DNA of 64,000 nt. It comes from Sphaerisporangium krabiense. Lineage in GTDB: Bacteria > Actinomycetota > Actinomycetes > Streptosporangiales > Streptosporangiaceae. The first letter of the stretch is position 1, and each line of letters starts with the position of its first letter. The DNA lies in contig NZ_JACHBR010000001.1 of the NCBI RefSeq assembly GCF_014200435.1, positions 1,426,001 through 1,490,000 of the forward strand, given 5' to 3'. This document shows positions 13,045 through 20,788 of this stretch, one piece after another. The notes beneath the pieces are model-generated. The model saw nothing but the letters and a program-made list of their open reading frames with translations, had not been told where the DNA came from and made no database searches. Position numbers and translations under genes: made by a program.

Positions 13045-14139
13045 CTACGGGGTGGAGGCGAGGCCGGCGCAGCCGCGCAGGGACTTCCAGTTCGTCACCG
13101 CGCTCTGCCGCGCGGCGCCGGTGAGGGGAACGGGGATGCCGCCGGTGATGCGTGCCGGGGTCCACTGGTCCTTGAGCACCTTGCGGCCGTTGACGGTCAG
13201 CGTGAGCACGCCGGTGGCGCCGGTCTCGGGGCCCGAGTTGTAGAAGACGAAGTTGCCCATGCCGTAGTTGACGTACCGGCCCTTGAGGTAGCCGCTGCCC
13301 AGCAGGATGTGGGCGTGCCCGCCGACGATGACGTCGGCGCCCGCGGCGATCAGCTTGGGCGCGAGGGTGAGCTGCGCCGGGTTCGGGCATTTCTGCAGTT
13401 CGGTGCCCCAGTGCAGGTGCACGATGACGGTGTCGGACGTCCGGCGCGCCTGCCGCACGGCCTGGATCAGCCGCTCCTCGTTCTTGGCCGAGGCCAGCCC
13501 GCCCTGCGTGGAGGTGGCCGTCCAGGACTGGATGAACTCCGAGTCCAGCACCTGGGTGGCCCCGATGATCGCCACGCGGTTGCCGTTGACCGTCTTCCTG
13601 AAGGGCTTGTACGCCTCCGCGGCGTTGGCGCCGATGCCGACGATCGGGAACTTCGAGCGGCGGATCGCGGCGAGCGAGTCGCGCAGGCCGCCCTGCATGT
13701 AGTCCATGCCGTGGTTGTTGGCCATGGACGCGACGTCGACGCCCGCCGCCTTCAGCGCGGTCAGGGCGCTCGGCGGCGCGCGGAAGGTGAACTGCTTGCC
13801 CGGCGCGGGCGTGCCGGCCTGGGTGATCGCCGTCTCCAGGTTGACCATGGACAGGTCGGACTTGCGCAGGACCGCGGAGATCGGGCCGAGCGCCGTGCGC
13901 GGGTTCGCCAGCCGGCCGCGCAGCACGCCCTCGAAGTGGACGTCCCCGCCGAAGGAGATCGTGAACGGCTTGCGCGCCGGCTTGGTGGCCTCGGCCTCCG
14001 GCGAGCCCTCGGGGGACGTCTTGCCGCCGGACGTGGGCGAGGGCGACGCCGACTCCGCCGCGGAGCAGGCCACGACGGCCGGTCCGGCGATCACGGCCGC
14101 CAGGAGCGCGAGAGCGGCCCGCCGGGCGGAACGGGTCAT
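13045..14139 (-). CDS. CapA-like metallophosphatase-fold lipoprotein
   Basis: 364 residues. Signal peptide with a lipobox-like AVVACS near residues 22-27, then a Ser/Pro/Thr linker and a PGA_cap (poly-gamma-glutamate capsule, CapA) domain. Seen in order: FGGDVHFEG, NLETAI, MANNHGMDY, VHLHWGTE and VGGHAH, which provide the metal ligands of this calcineurin-like fold. Probably a surface-anchored enzyme. No capBC genes lie nearby, so true poly-glutamate synthesis is not supported. The start is the ATG before the hydrophobic core; an upstream open extension lacks signal features. Confidence 0.85.
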   Translation of the reverse strand: MTRSARRAALALLAAVIAGPAVVACSAAESASPSPTSGGKTSPEGSPEAEATKPARKPFTISFGGDVHFEGVLRGRLANPRTALGPISAVLRKSDLSMVNLETAITQAGTPAPGKQFTFRAPPSALTALKAAGVDVASMANNHGMDYMQGGLRDSLAAIRRSKFPIVGIGANAAEAYKPFRKTVNGNRVAIIGATQVLDSEFIQSWTATSTQGGLASAKNEERLIQAVRQARRTSDTVIVHLHWGTELQKCPNPAQLTLAPKLIAAGADVIVGGHAHILLGSGYLKGRYVNYGMGNFVFYNSGPETGATGVLTLTVNGRKVLKDQWTPARITGGIPVPLTGAARQSAVTNWKSLRGCAGLASTP

Positions 14140-14305
14140 GCGACGGACCTCGATCGGCACGGGAGGCGGTACTCGGACGAACCGGGGGCAGGGGACAGAG
14201 GACAGGGGACGGGCTGGCTTCTCATCGTCCCAAGAGCATGCCATCTCCCGCTCCCGGATGGACACCGCCACCCGGCGAAATCGCCTCAGTTGAATGGTTC
14301 CCTTA

Positions 14306-14320
14306 CTTGAATCATTCGTG
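14306..14320 (+). promoter_or_regulatory. PerR/CatR-like box upstream of catalase
   Basis: CTTGAAT-C-ATTCGTG has the 7-1-7 layout of Fur/PerR-family boxes, with 5 of 7 positions symmetric, and resembles the Streptomyces CatR site core GAATCATTC. It lies 125 bases before the catalase start. A related TTGAAT occurs at 14290. The match is by eye; no regulator gene is adjacent. Confidence 0.5.
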
Positions 14321-14444
14321 TTTAGCGCCTAGGGTGCAGGTGGTGGGGGATGTGGACCGGCCACGGGCCGGACAGGCGTCCCTCCAGTCGGAGTCAATGG
14401 CCAAGGAGCCGCACTCCATCGACGACGATACGGAGGACCACGCG

Positions 14445-15893
14445 ATGACCATCCGGCCATACACGACCACGGACGCGGGCGTTCCCGCCCCGAGCGACGA
14501 GTTCTCGCTCTCCGTGGGCCCGAACGGGCCCCTGCTCCTGCAGGACCACTACGTCATCCAGAAGATGGCGCAGTTCAACCGCGAGCGGGTGCCCGAGCGC
14601 GTCGTGCACGCCAAGGGCGGCGGCGCGTACGGCGTGCTGCGGATCACCGAGGACGTCAGCCAGTTCACCAAGGCGGGCCTGTTCCAGAAGGGCGAGGAGA
14701 CCGACCTCTTCCTGCGCTTCTCCACGGTCGCGGGCGAGCTCGGCAGCGCGGACACCCAGCGCGACCCGCGCGGCTTCGCGATCAAGTTCTACACCGACGA
14801 GGGCAACTACGACCTGGTCGGCAACAACACCCCGATCTTCTTCATCCGCGACCCCTCGAAGTTCTCCGACTTCATCCACAGCCAGAAGCGCCGCGCGGAC
14901 AACAACCTGCGCGACCACAACATGCAGTGGGACTTCTGGACCCTCTCCCCCGAGTCGGCGCACCAGGTCACCTTCCTGATGACCGACCGGGGCACGCCGA
15001 AGAGCTGGCGGAACATGCACGGCTTCGGCTCGCACACCTTCCTCTGGTACAACGCGGCGGGCGAGAAGTTCTGGGTGAAGTACCACTTCAAGACCGACCA
15101 GGGCATCGAGAACTTCACCGACGCCGAGGCCGGCGCGGTCATCGCCCAGGACGCCGACTACCACATCCGCGACCTGTTCACCGCGATCAAGAACGGCGAC
15201 CACCCGTCGTGGACGGTGAACGTGCAGGTCATGCCGTTCGAGGCGGCTGCGGACTACCGGTTCAACCCGTTCGATCTGACCAAGGTCTGGCCGCACGCCG
15301 ACTACCCGGAGATCACGATCGGGAAGCTCACCCTGACCCGGAACCCGGAGAACTACTTCGCCGAGGTCGAGCAGGCCGCCTTCGAGCCCGCCAACCTCGT
15401 CCCCGGCATCGCCGCCTCGCCGGACAAGATGCTCCAGGGGCGCCTGTTCTCCTACCCGGACACCCACCGGTACCGCATCGGGGCGAACTACCTCCAGCTC
15501 CCGGTGAACCGGCCGAAGGCGCCCGTCCACAGCTACAACAAGGACGGCGCGATGCGCTACAGCAACCCCGGCGACCCGGTGTACGCGCCGAACTCGGCGA
15601 ACGGCCCCGCCGCCGACCCGTCGTTCTTCGCGGGCGAGAGCTACCAGGTCGCGGGTGAGATCATCCGCAGCGCCTACCGCAAGCACGCCGAGGACGACGA
15701 CTTCGTCCAGCCGCGCGCCCTCTGGGAGAACGTGCTGTCGGACACCGATCGGGAGCACCTGGTGGGCAACATCGTCGGCCACGCCTCCGCCCCCGAGGTC
15801 ACCGGCGACATGAAGAAGCGCGTGGTGGAGTACTGGACCAACGTCCACAAGGACCTCGGCCACGGCGTCGCCGCCGGCCTCGGCCTCGCCTGA
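14445..15893 (+). CDS. katA: monofunctional heme catalase
   Basis: 482 residues, the small-subunit clade size. Decomposes hydrogen peroxide. Seen: distal His in RVVHAKGGGAYG near residue 54, distal Asn in GNNTPIFFIRDP and the proximal heme-Tyr motif RLFSYPDTHRYR near residue 340. The ATG begins MTIRPYTTTD; the frame is open upstream without a better ribosome site. The gene ends before a perfect bidirectional hairpin shared with the convergent XRE gene. The PerR-like box at 14306 suggests peroxide control. Confidence 0.96.
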   Translation: MTIRPYTTTDAGVPAPSDEFSLSVGPNGPLLLQDHYVIQKMAQFNRERVPERVVHAKGGGAYGVLRITEDVSQFTKAGLFQKGEETDLFLRFSTVAGELGSADTQRDPRGFAIKFYTDEGNYDLVGNNTPIFFIRDPSKFSDFIHSQKRRADNNLRDHNMQWDFWTLSPESAHQVTFLMTDRGTPKSWRNMHGFGSHTFLWYNAAGEKFWVKYHFKTDQGIENFTDAEAGAVIAQDADYHIRDLFTAIKNGDHPSWTVNVQVMPFEAAADYRFNPFDLTKVWPHADYPEITIGKLTLTRNPENYFAEVEQAAFEPANLVPGIAASPDKMLQGRLFSYPDTHRYRIGANYLQLPVNRPKAPVHSYNKDGAMRYSNPGDPVYAPNSANGPAADPSFFAGESYQVAGEIIRSAYRKHAEDDDFVQPRALWENVLSDTDREHLVGNIVGHASAPEVTGDMKKRVVEYWTNVHKDLGHGVAAGLGLA

Positions 15894-15923
15894 CCCTGCT
15901 CTCCGGGTGAGCCCCGGCTCGCA

Positions 15924-15958
15924 GAACGGCTCGCGCCCCACACGGGCGCGAGCCGTTC
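15924..15958. terminator. perfect 15-bp bidirectional terminator
   Basis: GAACGGCTCGCGCCC and its exact reverse complement flank the loop CACAC, between convergent katA and the XRE gene at 15976. Confidence 0.88.
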
Positions 15959-15975
15959 GCCGTCTCGCGGCGGGC

Positions 15976-16830
15976 TCAGCGCCGGGCGCCGGCGATGTCA
16001 CGGATCAGCAGGCGCGAGTCCGCCTCGTCGAGGGCGACGGCGCACAGGTGGTCGAAGGCGCGCTCGTAGCCGCGGACCTGGCCGGCGTCGGAGACGAGGC
16101 GCGTGCCGAGGATCTCCTCCAGGTAGACGACGGCGGGGAGGTCGGGGAACCGCAGGTGGACGAACTGGCCGGCCGTCATGGGGTGCGGGGACTCCTCGGC
16201 GAGGACCCGGAGCCGCACCTGCTCCGACCTGCTCATCTCCACGAGGTGGCGGAGTTGGTCGCGCAGCACCCGGGCGTCGCCGAGCGGGCGCCGCAGCGCG
16301 GACGCGTGCACCACGGCCGTGAAGGTGAACGGGCGCGACCCGTCGAGCAGATACTCCTGCCGCGCCTTCAACGCCTCCAGCCGCCGCGCGACGGTGGTCT
16401 CGGCAACCGGCTCGATCGCGTGCATGCCCTTCATCACCAGCCGGGCGTAGTCATGCGTCCGTAACAGCGCCGGGATCACCTGAGACTCCCACTCCCACGC
16501 CCGGTCGGCCTCGGCCTCCCGGTCCAGCAACTCCAGCGCGGGGGCGGCCAGCACTCCGCGGTACTCGTCGTACCAGCGCCGCCGCCCGGCGTCCCGGTAC
16601 AGGCCGAACACCTCCTGCCGCACGCCCGGAGCGGCGCCGTACAACGTCAGGAGGTCCTCCACGTCGCCCACGGAGGGAAAGGTCCTGGCCGTCTCGATCC
16701 GGCTCACCTTCGCCGCGGACCATCCGAGCCGGGCCGCGGCCGCGTCGCCGACCATCCCCGCGCGCTCCCGGAGCCGCCGCAGCCGCAGCCCCAGCCGCAC
16801 CCTCCGGACCGAAGGATTTCCCCGCTCCAC
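15976..16830 (-). CDS. XRE helix-turn-helix / DUF5753 regulator (WhiJ type)
   Basis: 284 residues. The HTH (RLRRLRERAGM, ARLGWSAAKVSRIETART) lies at about 12-50 and is followed by a DUF5753 domain that includes the WEWESQVIPALLRTHDYAR region and VVYLEE. WhiJ-type regulators of this family act with small DUF397 proteins in actinomycete development. GTG at 16830 has GGGAGG 8 bases upstream; GTG at 16833 is an alternative. It is transcribed from its own region downstream of a terminator and is a close paralogue of the gene at 17619 (same GWSAAKVSRIETA core). Confidence 0.9.
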   Translation of the reverse strand: MERGNPSVRRVRLGLRLRRLRERAGMVGDAAAARLGWSAAKVSRIETARTFPSVGDVEDLLTLYGAAPGVRQEVFGLYRDAGRRRWYDEYRGVLAAPALELLDREAEADRAWEWESQVIPALLRTHDYARLVMKGMHAIEPVAETTVARRLEALKARQEYLLDGSRPFTFTAVVHASALRRPLGDARVLRDQLRHLVEMSRSEQVRLRVLAEESPHPMTAGQFVHLRFPDLPAVVYLEEILGTRLVSDAGQVRGYERAFDHLCAVALDEADSRLLIRDIAGARR

Positions 16831-16903
16831 CACTCCGGCCTCCCGTCCTGGGACATCAGGGGGATCGCGCCCCCTCGTCACCACGGCGGGGAATCTGCGA
16901 TCT

Positions 16904-16914
16904 TGCAAATTGCA
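16904..16914. promoter_or_regulatory. TGCAANTTGCA palindrome upstream of XRE gene
   Basis: TGCAAATTGCA, within TTGCAAATTGCAC, lies 73 bases before the start at 16830. The same 11-base palindrome with a different centre lies at 18557 upstream of the paralogous regulator. Probably the binding site of one or both. Confidence 0.6.
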
Positions 16915-17037
16915 CATATGATTACGTCGCAAACCATCCGTGACTATACCCCTCAAGTTGCCATGTAATCGGATACGCAAGCAGTCGTCACGTCTGCGCG
17001 AAGACGGTCAGCGGCCACGCGATCATCAGCGGGCACG

Positions 17038-17069
17038 AAAAAAGGCCCCGTCCTGTGACGGACGGGACC
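17038..17069 (-). terminator. rho-independent terminator after DUF397 gene
   Basis: On the minus strand GGTCCCGTCC pairs with GGACGGGGCC (one mismatch or wobble) across a 6-base loop, then TTTTTT. A classical terminator, rare in this window, that closes the XRE-DUF397-DUF397 operon. Confidence 0.9.
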
Positions 17070-17086
17070 CTCCAGGAGCTGGGGCG

Positions 17087-17278
17087 TCAGCCCGCCTTTA
17101 TGCTGCGGACGAAATCGTTCCACGCCACCCTCCCGCAGGCCACGACGGCACCGCGCGGGTTCTTGGTGTCGCGCACGAGAACCTGTGCGCCGGCACCGAC
17201 GCCGACCGCTACGCAATTACCGTTGACGCTGTAGGAGCTTTTACGCCAGTCCCTACATCCGCTGCCCGTAACGGACAT
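17087..17278 (-). CDS. DUF397 protein (second of two)
   Basis: 63 residues with the DUF397 pattern W-RKSSYS-NGNCVAV then VRDTKNP and a C-terminal WNDFV. DUF397 proteins pair with WhiJ-type XRE regulators and modulate their repression. The ATG starts MSVTGSGCRDW. It lies 94 bases downstream of the other DUF397 gene and just before a poly-T terminator. Its partner is probably the XRE protein encoded first in the operon (17619-18500). Confidence 0.88.
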   Translation of the reverse strand: MSVTGSGCRDWRKSSYSVNGNCVAVGVGAGAQVLVRDTKNPRGAVVACGRVAWNDFVRSIKAG

Positions 17279-17372
17279 TCGTGACCTCCACCCCAGAAGA
17301 CAGCAAAGGAGTACTTGCATCATGAGCTTCAGCGGGGCGGGACGCAAGATTCCAGCGGGATAGCCTGCCGGA

Positions 17373-17561
17373 TCAGGCTTTCAGCTCGGCCATGAAAGCC
17401 GCCATTTCCCGGCGCGGAACGCGCAGCTCGGGCCCCCCGGGGTTCTTACTGTCGCGGACGCCGACGAGATCGGCGCCCACCGCCGCGATCTCCACACAGT
17501 TGCCGTTCGCGCTCCGCCTGCTCTTGCGCCACACGAGGCCGGCGCCGTCGGTCGTTTGCAT
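17373..17561 (-). CDS. DUF397 protein (first of two)
   Basis: 62 residues: VWRKSRRSANGNCVEIA, VRDSKNPGGPEL and a C-terminal MAAFMAELKA, all typical of DUF397. The ATG is preceded by AAAGGGA. Located 57 bases after the XRE/DUF5753 gene on the same strand, the classic WhiJ-DUF397 arrangement. Two DUF397 genes in a row behind a single XRE gene suggest a duplication or alternative partners. Confidence 0.9.
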   Translation of the reverse strand: MQTTDGAGLVWRKSRRSANGNCVEIAAVGADLVGVRDSKNPGGPELRVPRREMAAFMAELKA

Positions 17562-17618
17562 AGTATTCCCTTTCCGGGCATGTGCCGGCAGCTCGCGCCC
17601 CCCGATGAAGCGTTTCAC

Positions 17619-18500
17619 TCAGTGCCAGCGTTCGGACAGTGTCTTTTTGATGAACTCACGGGATGTGGGTTCGTCCAGCGCCAGCTTGAGCAGATGATCA
17701 AAGGCCCGTGCGTACGCGAATACCTGTTCCGTGTCCTGGACCATGCGCGACCCGAAGTACTCTTCGAGATAAACGACGTCCGGAAAGTCAGGGAACTGGA
17801 GATACAGAAACGGGCCCGTCGGCATCAGGGGAGGCGTCCCCTGCGCCAGGATCCTCATCTCCACGTGCGGAAGCTCCGAGATCTCGATCAGGTGTTCCAG
17901 CTGTTCCCGCATCACTTCGTCCCCCCCGAACCGGCGCGTCAGCACCGAGTCCTCGAAGACGGCGAAGAAGCCGACGGGATTGGACTCCAGCAGGAGAGTC
18001 TGCTTGCGCCGCATCCGCGCCGCCGCCCGGTCGCGCTGCCATTTGGGGGGAATCTGGATCACCGGCTGCCACGACTCGAACAGCGCCCGCGCGTACGCCT
18101 CCGTCTGCAACAGCCCCGGCACAACCTGGGGTTCCCAGTTGCGCAGCTCCACCGCCTCCGATTCGAGGTCGATGAGCTCCACGGTCGGTTCGGGCAAGGA
18201 ACTGCGGTACTCGTCCCACCAGCCCTTCTGGGCGGCGCTCCGGCGGAGGTCCACCAAGTCCCGCCGCAGGGCCGGCTCGGCCTCGTACAGCTCCAAGAGG
18301 GCGTCGACGTCCTTGGGCGTGGGAAACGTCTTCGCGGTCTCGATCCGGCTTACTTTCGCGGCGGACCAGCCCAGTCTGGTCGCCGCGTCCTCGCCGATCA
18401 TGTCGGCGCGCTCGCGCAGCCGCCGGAGTTCCCGGCCGAGCCGCTGACGGCGGAGAGAAGGACTGCCACGGTCAGGCACACGGCCTCCTCGTCGAGACAC
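17619..18500 (-). CDS. XRE helix-turn-helix / DUF5753 regulator, first gene of DUF397 operon
   Basis: 293 residues: HTH at about 20-55 (ELRRLRERADMIGEDAATRL, GWSAAKVSRIETAKT) and a DUF5753 effector domain containing WEPQVVPGLLQTEAYARA and VVYLEEYFGSRMV. Heads a three-gene unit with two DUF397 genes. The palindromic GTGCAACTTGCAC lies 56 bases upstream, so autoregulation is likely. By family, a developmental or specialised-metabolism switch; target unknown. Confidence 0.92.
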   Translation of the reverse strand: MSRRGGRVPDRGSPSLRRQRLGRELRRLRERADMIGEDAATRLGWSAAKVSRIETAKTFPTPKDVDALLELYEAEPALRRDLVDLRRSAAQKGWWDEYRSSLPEPTVELIDLESEAVELRNWEPQVVPGLLQTEAYARALFESWQPVIQIPPKWQRDRAAARMRRKQTLLLESNPVGFFAVFEDSVLTRRFGGDEVMREQLEHLIEISELPHVEMRILAQGTPPLMPTGPFLYLQFPDFPDVVYLEEYFGSRMVQDTEQVFAYARAFDHLLKLALDEPTSREFIKKTLSERWH

Positions 18501-18555
18501 GGGTGGTGGGCGCAGGCGTCGTCGCCTCCACGGACCTGATCCTAGCCGCTCCCCC

Positions 18556-18580
18556 GTGCAACTTGCACATTCAGTTGCAC
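18556..18580. promoter_or_regulatory. double TTGCAC operator upstream of XRE/DUF397 operon
   Basis: GTGCAA-C-TTGCAC (18556-18568) is a perfect 13-base palindrome, followed at 18574-18580 by another half site GTTGCAC. It contains the same TGCAANTTGCA core as 16904. Confidence 0.65.
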
Positions 18581-18946
18581 GGCATCAGATGAAATCACTT
18601 TCAGATTTTCTTGCGGACGGCCTTGCAAGGCAATATGCCATGAGGGAGCATTTGAGAAGTAGAACCCCGGGAGATCCGGGAAGGGGGGCCAAATGATCTC
18701 GTGCGGAGATGACCAGGGGACGTCATTCGATCATGTCCGCCTCCGGCGTCATTCCCACGCCCGATTCCGCAGCGCCCACACCACGGACAACGACTTCAAA
18801 GAGAGGAAAGATCGGGAACGCCGGCATCTGCCAGATGGGGGATGAAACGCCCTTTTTGGGCGTGTACTAAAGCCGGGCCGAAGGCTGCCACCTGTCGACC
18901 CGGCCGTTACGAGAACTCCGTCCCAAGCCAAAGTCAGGAGTCTCCG
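18581..18946. other. non-coding stretch between divergent units
   Basis: No credible gene. A/T-rich for this genome near 18590-18660, with a 12-base palindrome GCCTTGCAAGGC at 18620-18631 that again contains TTGCAA. Probably carries the promoter of the 18947 unit. Confidence 0.5.
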
Positions 18947-19261
18947 ATGAGTCACCACGGTACCAAGCAATTGTCGCGAATCAAGAACTACTTGGCCCGA
19001 TTACTGGAACGTGCCGACCGGGCCATCTGCGCCGAACCGGACGAGCGGGCGCGAAAGCACGGCTGGACGGTCACGCGTACCGGATTCGGCGCGAGGAGCT
19101 ACCGGGACCCGCGCTTCGACCGGTTGCGCGGCGCCGGCGGGCCCGGCACCCCTCCCGAGGACGGCCCGCGCGCCGTGCGCACCCGGCCGGCGGCCGGGCG
19201 CGACGACCTCCTCTACGCCACCCCCCGGCGCGTCGTCCCCACCGGGAGGGATCGGTCATGA
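18947..19261 (+). CDS. hypothetical basic protein, coupled to membrane protein
   Basis: 104 residues, highly basic. The N-terminal half is helical (LSRIKNYLARLLERADRAI) and the middle has a motif-like GWTVTRTGFGARSYRDPRF; the tail is Arg/Pro/Gly-rich. I do not recognise a named family. CAGGAG precedes the ATG. Its stop overlaps the next ATG (ATGA), so the two are translationally coupled. Its position beside the WhiJ/DUF397 genes marks the region as accessory. A regulatory or nucleic-acid-associated role is possible but unproven. Confidence 0.6.
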   Translation: MSHHGTKQLSRIKNYLARLLERADRAICAEPDERARKHGWTVTRTGFGARSYRDPRFDRLRGAGGPGTPPEDGPRAVRTRPAAGRDDLLYATPRRVVPTGRDRS

Positions 19262-19917
19262 ACCCGCGCAACACGCGGCACGGCTCCTACCACCACGTCG
19301 CGCCGCCTCCCCCGCCCGGAGCCCTCACCCGGCTGTGGCGCAGGCGTAGCGAGGTCCTCCTGGTCACCGGTGCGGTCGCGTTCGGCGTGGGGGCGTACGC
19401 GGCGCACGGCTGGATCGGGTTCGGGCTGCTCACGGGCCTGGTCGCCGCCCCGGCGACGGTCAGGGCCGGGCGCAGCCGGTTCGTGGCGCACTTCTGGTGC
19501 GTCTACTCGCGGCGCCGCATGCAGCGGGTGTTCATGAACACCTCGCTGCAGACCCCCGCCGGCCGCGTCCCGCTCATCCTCTGGATCACCCCGGCGCAGG
19601 CGGGCGAGAAGGCGCTGATCCTGTGCCGGGCGGGCATCAGCCCGGAGTCCTTCCACGCCTACGCCCCCGAACTGGCGGCGGCCTGCGGCGCGAGCGAGGC
19701 GCGGGTGTCCCGGCACCGTAAGTGGTCCAACCTGGTGACGGTCGAGATCGTCCGGCGCGCGACCGTCCCCGCGCGGTCACCCGTGGGCGTCCACCGGCTG
19801 ATCTCGAACCCGTACTCCTGGGAGTCGCTGGACGTCTCCTCCCCGGAGGCGTTCCCGGAGATCGCCGGGCGCGCGGAGCGCCACGACCGGCCCGGAGAGG
19901 TGCTGACCTGGCACTGA
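19258..19917 (+). CDS. membrane protein of unknown function (SWESLD tail)
   Basis: 219 residues. A basic, Pro-rich N-terminus leads to a pair of hydrophobic segments (about 33-50 and 52-66, forming a hairpin), then a cytosolic domain of about 140 residues including ILWITPAQAGEKALILCRAG and ending near PYSWESLDVSSP. In shape it resembles small membrane proteins found next to FtsK/TraB transfer genes in actinomycete integrative elements, but no translocase, integrase or attachment site is visible here, so that is only a possibility. Translationally coupled to the preceding gene. Confidence 0.6.
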   Translation: MNPRNTRHGSYHHVAPPPPPGALTRLWRRRSEVLLVTGAVAFGVGAYAAHGWIGFGLLTGLVAAPATVRAGRSRFVAHFWCVYSRRRMQRVFMNTSLQTPAGRVPLILWITPAQAGEKALILCRAGISPESFHAYAPELAAACGASEARVSRHRKWSNLVTVEIVRRATVPARSPVGVHRLISNPYSWESLDVSSPEAFPEIAGRAERHDRPGEVLTWH

Positions 19918-20113
19918 ACCGCACGAGGCCCTGCCGGCGGACGGCCCTGACGGCGCACGGCCGTCCGGGCCCTTCGCCGTCCGTCTCCCTCTCCGGTCCC
20001 CTCTCCGGTTCGTCTCCGGCGGCGTGCCGGCCGGGCCGTGCCCCTCGCCTGACACGCCTGGGAACGGCGATGCCGGGCGGTTTCTGGCGCTTGGCGGTAA
20101 TAGGCTGGTCCGC

Positions 20114-20725
20114 GTGACCACCGTGCCCGATAAGGAACGTCTGCTGGCCCAGGTCGGTTTCGCCGTGGAAATCGACAAATTGAAGCGCGTGCTGCGCCGC
20201 AACACCTTGATGGACGGCTCCCGCAGGGAGAACGACGCCGAGCACTCGTGGCACCTCGGGATGCTGGCCATGGTCCTCGGCGAGCACGCGCCGCCGGGCA
20301 CGGACCTCGGCCGCGTCACCGCGATGCTGCTCGTCCACGACATCGTCGAGATCGACGCGGGCGACACGTTCGTCTACGACGTGGCGGCGGTCGAGGTGCA
20401 GCGGAAGGCCGAGCGCGCGGCGGCCGACCGCATCTTCGGGCTTCTCCCCGCGGACCAGACGGTGACGCTGCGGGCCCTGTGGGACGAGTTCGAGGAGCGG
20501 GTCACGCCCGAGGCCAGGTTCGCCAGGGCTCTCGACCGGCTGGCGCCGATGCTGGCCAACCACCACACCGAGGGCGGCAGCTGGGTGCGGCACGGGGTCA
20601 CGATCGAGGAAGTGATGGAGAAAGTCGAGATCATCCGGGAGGGATCGCCGGCGCTGGGCGCCTACGCGACCGAGATCGTCGAGCTGTCGGCGGCCCGCGG
20701 CCACCTGGCTCGCGGCCACGCGTAG
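20114..20725 (+). CDS. HD-domain phosphohydrolase (HDDC2/YfbR-like)
   Basis: 203 residues. The metal-binding pattern is H in NDAEHSWHLGM, HD in LLVHDIVEIDAGD and a later Asp in ALDRLAPML, matching the HD_3 group that includes 5'-deoxynucleotidases. Likely a cytosolic nucleotide monophosphate phosphatase. The GTG start at 20114 is chosen since homologues begin shortly before ERLLAQVGFAVEIDKLK; the open frame continues upstream without a ribosome site. Confidence 0.85.
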   Translation: MTTVPDKERLLAQVGFAVEIDKLKRVLRRNTLMDGSRRENDAEHSWHLGMLAMVLGEHAPPGTDLGRVTAMLLVHDIVEIDAGDTFVYDVAAVEVQRKAERAAADRIFGLLPADQTVTLRALWDEFEERVTPEARFARALDRLAPMLANHHTEGGSWVRHGVTIEEVMEKVEIIREGSPALGAYATEIVELSAARGHLARGHA

Positions 20726-20753
20726 CGCTCTTCACGGTGTTCCCTCCGGGTCT

Positions 20754-20770
20754 TAGGGGTACGTCCCCTA
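20754..20770. promoter_or_regulatory. TAGGGG-N5-CCCCTA inverted repeat before Rieske gene
   Basis: TAGGGG (20754-20759), TACGT, CCCCTA (20765-20770), 18 bases before the GTG start at 20789. Possible operator; the factor is unknown. Confidence 0.4.
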
Positions 20771-20788
20771 GGGCGAGAGGGGGCGAAA

